A DNA stretch of 8,034 bases from contig CAIXUF010000122.1 of assembly GCA_903922535.1 (NCBI GenBank), positions 1 to 8,034 of the forward strand. The letters are read 5' to 3'. The DNA is from Candidatus Hydrogenedentota bacterium. Lineage in GTDB: Bacteria > Hydrogenedentota > Hydrogenedentia > Hydrogenedentiales > CAITNO01. The translations under genes and the position numbers were made by a program. The notes under the pieces are model-generated. The model saw only the letters and a list, made by a program, of their open reading frames with translations. It was not told the DNA's origin and searched no databases. Shown here piece by piece: positions 1 through 7,018 of this stretch (position 1 is the first letter of the stretch; each line of letters begins with the position of its first letter).

Positions 1-1
1 C

Positions 2-1384
2 GCCGCAAAGTACCCGGTGCTCGGCACATTGGACAACCCGACGGAGGCCGAACTCGGCAGACTCGCCGCGCAGTGGGAAGGGGTGATTTTCCAATGTGAC
101 CTGAAAGGCAACGTTAAGAAACGATATTCGGCGGATGGATCGAAGCTGGCGGCGCTGCTGGCCGCAAAGACTGCCGGAGCGGCGAACATCTCGGCCATCT
201 CATCGGACGGGCATCCCGAATACGGGCATGACATCCTGTCAAAGCTCGAACTGGCGGTCCGGGAGTGGCGCAATCCCGGTCCCCGCCTGCCGCACATGAT
301 CGGCCGTGAGGCGCCCAGCGTTGACTATCTGATCCCGCTGCCGGATTATCCCAACGCAGGCTTTCGGTTTATGTTCCATCCGGTACAGGCAGGGAAGCGG
401 GCTGAACCCCTGGTCTTCGCAGTCGCGGTGCCATGGCGGTGGGAGGCCGTTTTTGGCGGATATCGCGCCAACTACTACGAGCGCGACGCCTATCCCCAAT
501 TTCAAACTTCGGAGTTCTGGACCAACAGCCGGGGGTTTCGCGATGAGGAAATCACAGTTCCCAAGCCTGGCGGCGTATACCGCATAGTCTGCATCGGCGG
601 CTCCACAACCCTGGAAGGGCCGCGGAATGATCTCACCTATCCCAAGACGCTCCAGCAACTGCTGCGCGCGCATTTCCAAACAGACGCCATCGAAGTTGTG
701 AACTGCGGCGTGGACGGGGGAACCATTCGCGGTCAAACCGCCAAGTTCGCCGAATGCCTGGCCTTGAGTCCCAATCTGGTCATTCACTACAACTTTGTCA
801 ATGATGCCAGCGAGCTTATGGACAATGTCTTGAAGAGGACCGCCGCAAGGACGGCATGGCGTCGCGGGGTCATGGGAACCTTGTGCGAATCTCAATTCCT
901 CGCCTGCCGCTGCCGTTGGCTGTGGTCTCTCGTCATGCCGGGCGAGTCGGACTACCGGGAGGAAATTGACCGGTTCTTGATGCCGTCCCTTCGGGAATTG
1001 TGCGAACGGTCAAAGCAGGCAGGCGCACGGTTTGCCGTCGCGAGTTTCGCATTCCCGGACATTTGCAACATTTCTTCTCTGGAGCGCGCCTGGCTTCGCG
1101 GCCATTTCTGGCTTCACCAGATCATTCGGGTGCAACTTGACGATTACCTGTCCGCGGCCACCGCATTCAACAGTGCGGCGCATTCCTTCTGCGAGAGGGA
1201 GGGGGCAATATATGTTCCTGTTTCGGAAGGGATTGAGGGCGGTCTTGAGACCTTTACGGACAACTGGCACATGCACACCAACGGCATACAGCACAAGGCC
1301 CAGATCATGTTCGATCAACTGAAAGGCGTCATTTCGACGGACCTTGCGCGTCTGGGGGAACCTGTGGCCGCACCGCAGCCCTGA
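2..1384 (+). CDS. SGNH/GDSL-hydrolase-domain protein, 5' end cut by window edge
   Basis: This is probably an SGNH-fold esterase or acyl-transfer-type protein; the substrate is unknown. The frame is open from base 2, so the true start lies to the left. The first possible start inside is GTG at 17, which has no Shine-Dalgarno sequence before it. Counting from that GTG (455 residues), block I is Gly194-Gly195-Ser196-Thr-Thr with Ser196 as the expected nucleophile. A block II-like glycine follows in NCGVDGG, block III is Val261-Asn262-Asp263, and the Asp-x-x-His dyad is Asp415/His418. The run EFWTNSRGFRDEEI just before block I matches the usual lead-in of this family. Residues 20-150 (GVIFQCDLKGNV, then a strand FAVAVPW) weakly resemble a PAS fold; I am unsure of this. 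It lacks TPRs and is not a close copy of the two minus-strand SGNH genes. It ends in TGA, convergent with the next gene. Confidence 0.8.
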   Translation, partial: AAKYPVLGTLDNPTEAELGRLAAQWEGVIFQCDLKGNVKKRYSADGSKLAALLAAKTAGAANISAISSDGHPEYGHDILSKLELAVREWRNPGPRLPHMIGREAPSVDYLIPLPDYPNAGFRFMFHPVQAGKRAEPLVFAVAVPWRWEAVFGGYRANYYERDAYPQFQTSEFWTNSRGFRDEEITVPKPGGVYRIVCIGGSTTLEGPRNDLTYPKTLQQLLRAHFQTDAIEVVNCGVDGGTIRGQTAKFAECLALSPNLVIHYNFVNDASELMDNVLKRTAARTAWRRGVMGTLCESQFLACRCRWLWSLVMPGESDYREEIDRFLMPSLRELCERSKQAGARFAVASFAFPDICNISSLERAWLRGHFWLHQIIRVQLDDYLSAATAFNSAAHSFCEREGAIYVPVSEGIEGGLETFTDNWHMHTNGIQHKAQIMFDQLKGVISTDLARLGEPVAAPQP

Positions 1385-1499
1385 CGGCAGCGCGCTGCGT
1401 CCCCGGCTGCGCCTCGCGTCTACCCCGCGGCGTTTGGCGCAGGTCCGCAGTCCGCGCCGAGTGTGCTCACGGGGAGCGGTTTCCCTGATTCCTGAGTGT
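1385..1499. other. Convergent intergenic gap, no clear terminator
   Basis: These 115 bases lie between two convergent stop codons. They contain a perfect 12-base palindrome, GCAGCGCGCTGC, at 1387-1398, directly after the + strand stop. A weaker GGCGC/GCGCC pair lies near 1436-1458. Neither is followed by a T-run on either strand, so neither is a canonical intrinsic terminator. Termination may be Rho-dependent or may use the palindrome; the sequence does not decide. No coding frame is convincing here. Confidence 0.5.
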
Positions 1500-4400
1500 T
1501 CAGTTTGCCGTTACGGCAGCCGGTTCCGGCGGATGGAGACGGCCTGCCGCGCCTTTCCTGGCCGCATCCAGGCGTACATGCAGGTAGTCCAGGCCAGGAT
1601 TGAGCGTGAGTGCGCGCTCATAAGCGGCGACTGCGTCGTCCCAGGCACCGGCGGTGGCGAGCGCGTCGGCGGCAAGCTCGCAGTAGTGCCACTCTTCAGG
1701 CGCAATGCGCCGGGCGGCGTCAAAGGCATCTATTGCCCCGGCAAGGTCGCCTGCGGCCGCGCGGGCGGTTCCGCAAAGCGCGGCCACCAGTGGATTGCCG
1801 GGATTGTCCTTCCAGACGGCTTCCCATGCGTCGCGGCGATCGGCCGGGTTGCTCTTGGACAGGGCATTTCCCAAATCCAGGACAGGTTGATTGTCTTGCG
1901 GATTGAGGGGAATTGCCTCGCGGCATGCGTCCGCCGCACCGGTCAGATCGCCCGCGGCTTCCAGCCGTTCGGCCTTATCCCTGAGAAGACGCTGAAGATT
2001 GGACGCGGAATTGGAATCGTCCGGCGCAATCCGGAGCACCTGGCGCAACGCGCCCATGCGCCCTTCCACATCCTTTTCGTCCAGAGACCGCTCGTAGGCC
2101 GCCCACACGCCCGCGGAGGCCGCCTTTTCAGCAAGCCCCTTCCACACCGGTTCGGCCGGTATTATGGAGGCATTTCGTTTGAGGAACGCCTCCAGAGCCG
2201 TGCAACTTGCGGCGTCTCCTTCGGAGGCAACAACCCTCGATTCGAGCACACGCAGCGCGTCCTGCGTTTGTCCCGCTTCTTCAGAGCGTGCGATCGTCTC
2301 GTCCAGAGCATGCTCGTAGGCCAGCGCCACGGGGGCGGAGGGGATCTTTTCGGCAAGCCCCTTCCATACCGGCAGGGCCGGAATCACGGCGGCGTTCCTT
2401 TTGAGAAACTCTTCCAGCATGGCACAACTGGCAGCATCTCCCGCCGAAGAAACGACCTTTGATTCCAGCAGGCGCAGCGCGTCCTGTGTCTGGCCGGACT
2501 TTTCATAGAGGACGGCCAGTGTGCCCTCCCGCGCGCTGCCTGCTCCGCGCCAGCGCTCTATTTCTGTTCTTGCTTCTGTTTGGCGGTGCGCGTCGCACAG
2601 CGCCGCGATGAATTCCTCGAATACGGCAGGATCGCCCGGCGCCATTTCCAGGCTGCGGCGGTATGCTTTGACGGCGCCGGCTGTGTCGCCCTGCTTGAGC
2701 AGCGCGCGCGCAATTCCACTTTGCGCCTGGGCACCGGGTCCCAGCCTGAACGCGGCCCGAAAGCAGGACAAGGCGGCTCCGGGCTGGTTCCTGTCGTACA
2801 GAAGTTGTCCCAATTCCAGGTTTGCGTCCGCATCATCGGGATTCCAGGCCAGCACCAGGCGTGTTTCCTCTTCTGCCTGCGCTTTGTCCCCTGACTGGGC
2901 CAGCAACCGGGCCAGAAGATGGCGGGCTTGGCAGGAGTACGGAAAATCGGCGGCAAGTATCTTTGCCTGTTCGAGCGCGTTGTCACTGCCCCCCCAGCCC
3001 ATGAGCAACCGGACATACTTGGTCCGGACAAGCTCATTTTGGGGATCCATTTGCAGCGCCCGCCGGCAACCCTCCAGCCGCATTTCTTCGCCCCGGGTGC
3101 CGATCTGCGCATCGAGTTCGGCCACCGCGCGTTCGAGTGTGTTCTTGGCCGGGCCCTCCATGAACGAAGTCGATTTTGCCGTCTGCGCCAACTGGTCCCG
3201 GAGATCGGGCGGCGTCATCGCCAGCCGCTGCCGGCATTCCTCCAGGGACGGCGGGAGGGCTTGGGCGGCAAAACGGGGAACCATCGGCGCCAGTGTTTCC
3301 AGAACGGACCCGGCAATGGTCCAGTTTCCCTCAAAGGTGAGATGCACGCGGTCCAGGAAAAGCTCCGGGCCCTCGATGCCGTGGGGACTTGCCCCGGCAA
3401 GTGATTTTGCCGAGTCCGCCAGACGGACCCCGTCACCGGCACGGGCGGCGGCGATTCCGCGAAGCACCTCGTTGATGCGCTCTCCGGCGCGGAAATGCTT
3501 TACCTCCGTTTCCCGCGCCCGGACAAACCATACCCGCGCGTCGGCGTAATTGCCCAGCGCATAGTGGCAGCAGGCGATTCCGTAGGCAACTTCGGCGTGG
3601 CCGTCGGCGATGGCCTCGGCGCGGGTGTATGCCGCCAGGGCATCCTGAAACCGGTCCTGCCCCCTCAGCGTGTTTCCTGCGTTGAAGGCATCCTCCCACT
3701 GCCGCGCCGCCTCTTCATCGTGGAAGACCGGGCGCCTTCCCCCCGGTGTCCATTCGCGCAACCGGGTTCCGACAGTGCACAGAATCACTTGGGCGCCCGC
3801 CTCCTTCGCAAACGCGCACATGTCGTTCACGTTGGCCTGGAAATACCGGTAGGCGCGCTCCGGTTCCCGGATATCTTCCGGGTTTGGGAGGGGACGATCC
3901 GGACTGGCCGCGCCGGTGATGCGCTGCAGCATCTGAACCAGTCGCAAGTCGTTCAGCGCGATGCTCACGTGGAGCAGGCGCAGGGCCAGCCAGGGAGGGA
4001 GCCGATCCCAGACCATGGCCTGCGTCACGTAGGGGTTCAATTCATTGTTGCCCATGTAAACAAGGAATAGATCGGGCTGATGCGCCGCGCAGGCCTTTGC
4101 CGCGGCACGCATGACGTGCGAGTCGGCGCCGGCCAGGGCCAGGTTGTAGATTTCGGTCCTTCCCTTGTGTCCGTTGGCGCGGAGCATCGTCCCCAGGATG
4201 TTCCAAAACGAGTAGTCCGGCGCGGGCACGCCCTGTGCCGCCGAACTTCCGAAAACGAACACGCGGTAGCTGTCCGGGGGCTTGGCTTTCGGCATGGAGA
4301 ATTCGATGGGTACCCATCCGGAGGACCATGTGTAAAACTGCTGAAAAAAGGCTCTATTGGTCTTCCAGACCATGTTCCCCTCCGGCCCCCGCGAAAGAAA

Positions 4401-4592
4401 CAGTTGTGTGGAAGTGCCAACACCGCCCAGCCGCAAACCCAGTTCCGCCATGCAAAGCAGCACCGGCGGCACAATCACCCAGGCGAAAAACAGCCTCCAG
4501 CGGCGGCCGTGCCCGCCTGCTATTGTCCCGTCAACCCTGTCAACCGGCATTGCTCCGGGGGGGGGGCTGTTTACCTTTGCCAAAAAGCGCAA
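1500..4592 (-). CDS. Membrane-anchored SGNH-domain protein with TPR repeats, long paralogue A
   Basis: Predicted extracytoplasmic SGNH-family protein of 1030 residues; substrate unknown. A basic N-terminus precedes a hydrophobic segment at about 34-52 (FFAWVIVPPVLLCMAELGL). No good lipobox is seen, so it is probably a signal anchor. SGNH motifs: Gly115-Ser116-Ser117 (Ser117 as likely nucleophile), Gly155, Gly181-Asn182-Asn183-Glu184, and Asp414-x-x-His417. Two TPR-like units at about 300-367 interrupt the SGNH domain before the Asp/His dyad. More TPRs run from about 490 to 685. A 74-residue-period duplication follows at 700-765 and 774-839, then further TPRs to about 1015. The start is TTG at 4592, preceded by ACAGGAG at 4608-4602 with 9 bases between; the paralogue has the same arrangement. 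Codons 9-12 contain a run of ten C. Aligned with paralogue B, it carries about 340 additional C-terminal residues. The gene follows B at 186 bases. A role in surface glycan acylation or deacylation, or in assembly, is inference. Confidence 0.88.
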   Translation of the reverse strand: MRFLAKVNSPPPGAMPVDRVDGTIAGGHGRRWRLFFAWVIVPPVLLCMAELGLRLGGVGTSTQLFLSRGPEGNMVWKTNRAFFQQFYTWSSGWVPIEFSMPKAKPPDSYRVFVFGSSAAQGVPAPDYSFWNILGTMLRANGHKGRTEIYNLALAGADSHVMRAAAKACAAHQPDLFLVYMGNNELNPYVTQAMVWDRLPPWLALRLLHVSIALNDLRLVQMLQRITGAASPDRPLPNPEDIREPERAYRYFQANVNDMCAFAKEAGAQVILCTVGTRLREWTPGGRRPVFHDEEAARQWEDAFNAGNTLRGQDRFQDALAAYTRAEAIADGHAEVAYGIACCHYALGNYADARVWFVRARETEVKHFRAGERINEVLRGIAAARAGDGVRLADSAKSLAGASPHGIEGPELFLDRVHLTFEGNWTIAGSVLETLAPMVPRFAAQALPPSLEECRQRLAMTPPDLRDQLAQTAKSTSFMEGPAKNTLERAVAELDAQIGTRGEEMRLEGCRRALQMDPQNELVRTKYVRLLMGWGGSDNALEQAKILAADFPYSCQARHLLARLLAQSGDKAQAEEETRLVLAWNPDDADANLELGQLLYDRNQPGAALSCFRAAFRLGPGAQAQSGIARALLKQGDTAGAVKAYRRSLEMAPGDPAVFEEFIAALCDAHRQTEARTEIERWRGAGSAREGTLAVLYEKSGQTQDALRLLESKVVSSAGDAASCAMLEEFLKRNAAVIPALPVWKGLAEKIPSAPVALAYEHALDETIARSEEAGQTQDALRVLESRVVASEGDAASCTALEAFLKRNASIIPAEPVWKGLAEKAASAGVWAAYERSLDEKDVEGRMGALRQVLRIAPDDSNSASNLQRLLRDKAERLEAAGDLTGAADACREAIPLNPQDNQPVLDLGNALSKSNPADRRDAWEAVWKDNPGNPLVAALCGTARAAAGDLAGAIDAFDAARRIAPEEWHYCELAADALATAGAWDDAVAAYERALTLNPGLDYLHVRLDAARKGAAGRLHPPEPAAVTAN
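2076..2273 (-). repeat. Internal tandem repeat, second copy (codons 774-839 of gene A)
   Basis: This encodes the second copy of a 66-residue unit starting GQTQDALRVLES and ending AAYERSLDE. It lies exactly 222 bases (74 codons) from the first copy. By hand alignment 49 of 66 residues are identical, with matching landmarks GDAASC, FLKRNA and PVWKGLAEK. The first stretch looks like a TPR helix pair. The in-frame period indicates an intragenic duplication that kept the reading frame. Confidence 0.88.
2298..2495 (-). repeat. Internal tandem repeat, first copy (codons 700-765 of gene A)
   Basis: First copy of the 66-residue unit, starting GQTQDALRLLES and ending LAYEHALDE. Together with the copy at 2076-2273 it forms a direct repeat of 222-base period within the C-terminal extension of gene A. 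Paralogue B ends before the corresponding region and has no copy. Confidence 0.88.
4557..4566 (-). repeat. Ten-base C homopolymer inside the start of gene A
   Basis: Ten consecutive G on the + strand read as AGC CCC CCC CCC GGA in gene A (Ser9-Pro-Pro-Pro-Gly13). The length of ten keeps the N-terminus MRFLAKV in frame with the rest of the protein, which agrees with the matching N-terminus of paralogue B. Gain or loss of one C would put the TTG start out of frame with the body. B has no such run at the equivalent place. This is a possible slippage site, with no direct proof of variation. Confidence 0.9.
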
Positions 4593-4601
4593 CGAATGTC
4601 T

Positions 4602-4608
4602 CTCCTGT
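4602..4608 (-). promoter_or_regulatory. Ribosome binding site that fixes the TTG start of gene A
   Basis: ACAGGAG on the minus strand lies 9 bases before the TTG at 4592. The same seven bases with the same spacing precede the TTG of paralogue B, so both genes most likely initiate at TTG. Confidence 0.75.
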
Positions 4609-4641
4609 CAGAAGGACGACCTCAGAAGAACTGTTTACGGG

Positions 4642-4665
4642 TCCTGACCGCAGAGTTTAACACAG
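4642..4665 (-). promoter_or_regulatory. Conserved 24-base leader element upstream of gene A
   Basis: Reading towards the gene, this begins CTGTGTTAAACTCTGCGG and ends TCAGGA. It matches the element upstream of paralogue B at 21 of 24 positions and starts 73 bases before the start codon (72 in B). The sequence between it and the ribosome binding site has diverged strongly, so the element stands out as more conserved than its surroundings. It could be a promoter core or an operator. No standard -35/-10 pair fits cleanly. Confidence 0.5.
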
Positions 4666-4778
4666 CGTTGGCAGTCATTCCGGCATCTGCGCTCCCCGCA
4701 GGGGTTCCTCCGTTTTCACTTCTCCTTGGGCCACCAACGCAACGGAAACTCGGAATTGCGCTCCTTCCCCGCATGTGT

Positions 4779-6902
4779 TCATGAAGTGGAGGGGAGGGGC
4801 TTGCCCTTCAACCGCTCCTGCACATTCTGGGGAATCTCCAGGCCCTCCGCCCTCCAGCGCTCCATTTCCTTCTTCACTTCCGCCAGGCGGCCCGCATCGC
4901 ACAGCGCTGCAATGAAGTTTCCGAAGATGGCCGGGTCGCCGGACTTCAATTCCAGGCTGCGGTGGTACGCCTTGACGGCTCCGGAGCAATCACCCTGCTT
5001 GAGCAGCGCCCGTGCAATTCCGAATTGCGCCTGTGCGTCGGGCCTCAGCCTGGATGAGGTGCGGAAGGCGGCCAACGCGGCTTCCGGCTGGTTCTCCTCA
5101 TACAATAGTTGTCCCAACAGCAAATATGTGACGGCGTCATCAGGACGCCATGCCAATACCAGGCGTGTCTCCTCAATCGCCCGCTTCCTGTCCCCCGTCA
5201 TGTTAAACAACTGGGCGAGGAGATTGTGGGCCTGCCAAGAGAGCGGAAAAGAGGCGGCCAGAATCTTTGCCTCTTCGAGCGCGGCGGCCGTTTCGCCCCT
5301 GCTTATGAGCGACTGGACGCATTTGTTCCGGACAAGTTCATTTTGGGGATCGGCTTGCAGCGCTTTTCGGCAGCCCTCCAGTCGCAGTTCTTCGGCCCTT
5401 GTGCCGATCTGCGCGTCGAGTTCGGCCATGCCGCGTTCGAGGCGGTTCTTGGACCGGCCCCCCTTGAGCGCGTCCGATTTGCCCGTCAACGCCAGTTGAT
5501 CGCGAAGGTCCGGCAGTGTCAGCGCCAGCCGCAGCCGGCATTCCTCCAGGGACGTCGGGGGTTCCTCAGCGCCCAAGCGGGACGTCATCGCCGCCAGCGT
5601 TTCCAGGACGGATCGGGCAAGGACATAGTTCCCTTCAAACGAGAGATGGACGTGATCCAGAAAGAACTCCGGCCCCTCGATGCCGTGGGGACTTTCATCG
5701 GCAAGCGATTGCGCGGTGTCTGCCAGGCGGATCCCGTCACCGGCGCGGGCCGCCGCGATTTCGCGCAGAGTCTCATTGATGCGGTTTCCGGCACGGGAGC
5801 GCCCGGTATCCAATTCGCGAGCGCGGACGAACCATGTCCGCGCGTCGTCGTATTCGCCCAGCGCATAGTGGCAGCAGGCAATTCCGTAGGCAAGTCCGGC
5901 ATGACCGCTGTCAAGTGCGGTGGCGCGGGTGTAGGCAGCCAGGGCGTCCTGAAAGCGGTCCTGCCCCCGCAGCGTGTTTCCGGCGTTATACGCCTCATTC
6001 CATTCCCGCTCCGCCCCGGGATCAGCGACGGTTGGGTGCATGTCCTCCGGTATCCATTCGCGCAGCCGCGATCCGACCGTGCACAGGATCACCTGGGCGC
6101 CCGCCTCCTTCGCAAACGCGCACATGTCGTTCACGTTCTCCCGGTAGTAAACATAAGCACGTTCCGGATCAGGGACTGTGTCCGTTTTCCCGTGAGGACG
6201 ATCCAAGTCAGCGTAGCTTGTAATGCCTTGCAGCATCTGGACAAGTCTGAGATCATTCAGCGCGATGCTCACGTGGAGCAGGCGCAGGGACAACCAGGGG
6301 GGCAGCCAGTCCCAAACCATGGATTGCGTCACGGACGGATTCAGTTCATTGTTGCCCATGTAGATCAGGAAAAGGTCGGGCTGACAAGCAGCGCACGCCT
6401 TTGCCGCAGCGCGCATGACGTGCGAGTTGGCACCGGACCGGGCCAGGCTGTATATTTCCGTCTTGGCCCCGTGCTGTCGCGCCCGCAGCATCGTTCCCAG
6501 GACGCGCCAAAACGAGAAGTCTGTTGCGGGCACGCCCTCCGCCGCCGAACTCCCAAACACGAACACCCGGTAGGTGTCCGGGGGCTTTGGCACCGGCATG
6601 GAAAACTCATGGGGCGGCCCGCCGATGGGCATGGTGTAGAACTGCTGAAAGAAGGCGCGGTTGGGCATGCAGACCCTTTCCCCCTGCGCCTCCCGCGCAA
6701 GAAACAATTGCGTGGAGATGCCGAAGCCGCACAGCCGCAAACCCAGTTCCGCAATGCACAGCAGCACCGGCGGCACAATCACCCAGGCGACAAACAGCCG
6801 CCAGCCCCGGCCGCGTGAACTTGGTCCTACTCCCGCAATGCTCCCGCCGGGCATTTCGCCGAGGGGCGAAGCCTGATGTTTAGCCTTTGCCCAAAAACGC
6901 AA
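4779..6902 (-). CDS. Membrane-anchored SGNH-domain protein with TPR repeats, short paralogue B
   Basis: Predicted extracytoplasmic SGNH-family protein of 707 residues, paralogous to the downstream gene. Residues about 36-57 (LFVAWVIVPPVLLCIAELGL) form a signal anchor. SGNH motifs: Gly117-Ser118-Ser119 (Ser119 likely nucleophile), Gly157, Gly183-Asn184-Asn185-Glu186, and Asp416-x-x-His419. A TPR pair lies between block III and the Asp/His dyad, and about four to five TPRs follow from 490 to the end. I chose TTG at 6902 because ACAGGAG lies 9 bases upstream, exactly as in gene A, and because MRFWAKAK then aligns with MRFLAKVN of A. Starting at ATG 6911 would touch the Shine-Dalgarno sequence, and TTG at 6929 would begin upstream of it. 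The frame is open to 6929, so a longer annotation (716 residues) is possible. The protein ends where the C-terminal extension of A begins. It follows the thioesterase gene after 116 bases and probably has its own leader. Confidence 0.88.
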   Translation of the reverse strand: MRFWAKAKHQASPLGEMPGGSIAGVGPSSRGRGWRLFVAWVIVPPVLLCIAELGLRLCGFGISTQLFLAREAQGERVCMPNRAFFQQFYTMPIGGPPHEFSMPVPKPPDTYRVFVFGSSAAEGVPATDFSFWRVLGTMLRARQHGAKTEIYSLARSGANSHVMRAAAKACAACQPDLFLIYMGNNELNPSVTQSMVWDWLPPWLSLRLLHVSIALNDLRLVQMLQGITSYADLDRPHGKTDTVPDPERAYVYYRENVNDMCAFAKEAGAQVILCTVGSRLREWIPEDMHPTVADPGAEREWNEAYNAGNTLRGQDRFQDALAAYTRATALDSGHAGLAYGIACCHYALGEYDDARTWFVRARELDTGRSRAGNRINETLREIAAARAGDGIRLADTAQSLADESPHGIEGPEFFLDHVHLSFEGNYVLARSVLETLAAMTSRLGAEEPPTSLEECRLRLALTLPDLRDQLALTGKSDALKGGRSKNRLERGMAELDAQIGTRAEELRLEGCRKALQADPQNELVRNKCVQSLISRGETAAALEEAKILAASFPLSWQAHNLLAQLFNMTGDRKRAIEETRLVLAWRPDDAVTYLLLGQLLYEENQPEAALAAFRTSSRLRPDAQAQFGIARALLKQGDCSGAVKAYHRSLELKSGDPAIFGNFIAALCDAGRLAEVKKEMERWRAEGLEIPQNVQERLKGKPLPSTS

Positions 6903-6911
6903 CTGCCGCAT

Positions 6912-6918
6912 CTCCTGT
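6912..6918 (-). promoter_or_regulatory. Ribosome binding site that fixes the TTG start of gene B
   Basis: ACAGGAG on the minus strand is 9 bases before TTG 6902. It is identical in sequence and spacing to the site before gene A. It overlaps the region that a longer reading from 6929 would translate, which argues against that longer start. Confidence 0.75.
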
Positions 6919-6950
6919 CGGAATAGCAACTCTTGGGGAATATACGTTGA

Positions 6951-6974
6951 TCCTGACTGCGGAGTTTATCACAG
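6951..6974 (-). promoter_or_regulatory. Conserved 24-base leader element upstream of gene B
   Basis: Reading towards the gene, this begins CTGTGATAAACTCCGCAG and ends TCAGGA, matching the copy before gene A at 21 of 24 positions. A TATATT, possible as a -10 box, lies just downstream at 6944-6939, but gene A lacks it. The element may be a shared promoter or operator, or simply the edge of the duplicated block. Confidence 0.5.
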
Positions 6975-6985
6975 TAGTACCGATT

Positions 6986-7012
6986 CCCCGGTAGATGCGC
7001 GATGGCGCGGGG
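6986..7012 (-). terminator. Weak hairpin after the thioesterase gene
   Basis: A GCGC-CATC-GCGC hairpin is flanked by CCCC and GGGG arms that pair only with a seven-base bulge. It sits just past the thioesterase stop on the minus strand. No T-run follows, so a role as terminator or attenuator is doubtful. Confidence 0.2.
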
Positions 7013-7018
7013 TGATTT

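Larger units (their letters stand above)
4593..4778. other. 186-base gap between paralogues B and A
   Basis: The part next to gene A holds its ribosome binding site (4602-4608) and the conserved leader element (4642-4665). The remainder (4666-4778) contains only a short CCCC-TGC-GGGG hairpin near 4692-4702 on the minus strand, with no T-run, so it is at best a weak terminator for gene B. I see no convincing small gene. Confidence 0.5.

Noticed and set aside
239..895. A 218-codon minus-strand frame inside the first SGNH gene
   Set aside because: It overlaps conserved SGNH blocks I and III on the opposite strand and shows no domain of its own.
1387..1398. 12-base palindrome as an intrinsic terminator or protein binding site
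   Set aside because: It is perfect but short, has no T-run on either side, and such GC palindromes arise easily by chance in this composition.
1344..3549. Open frames on the + strand opposite the 3' half of gene A (1344-2462 and 2521-3549)
   Set aside because: They are composition-driven mirror frames of a GC-rich TPR gene, with Arg/Ser/Ala-rich low-complexity translations.
4675..4989. A minus-strand frame running from inside the 3' end of gene B into the B-A gap
   Set aside because: It overlaps the TPR-coding end of B in another frame, has no good ribosome binding site, and the part beyond the B stop does not resemble the extension of gene A, so I do not read it as a frameshifted remnant.
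5109..6818. A 569-codon open frame on the + strand opposite gene B
   Set aside because: It lies entirely antisense to a gene with clear SGNH and TPR motifs, its translation is Arg/Gln/Pro/His-rich without a recognisable domain, and similar pieces appear opposite gene A (for example 3495-4070) because the two genes are paralogous.
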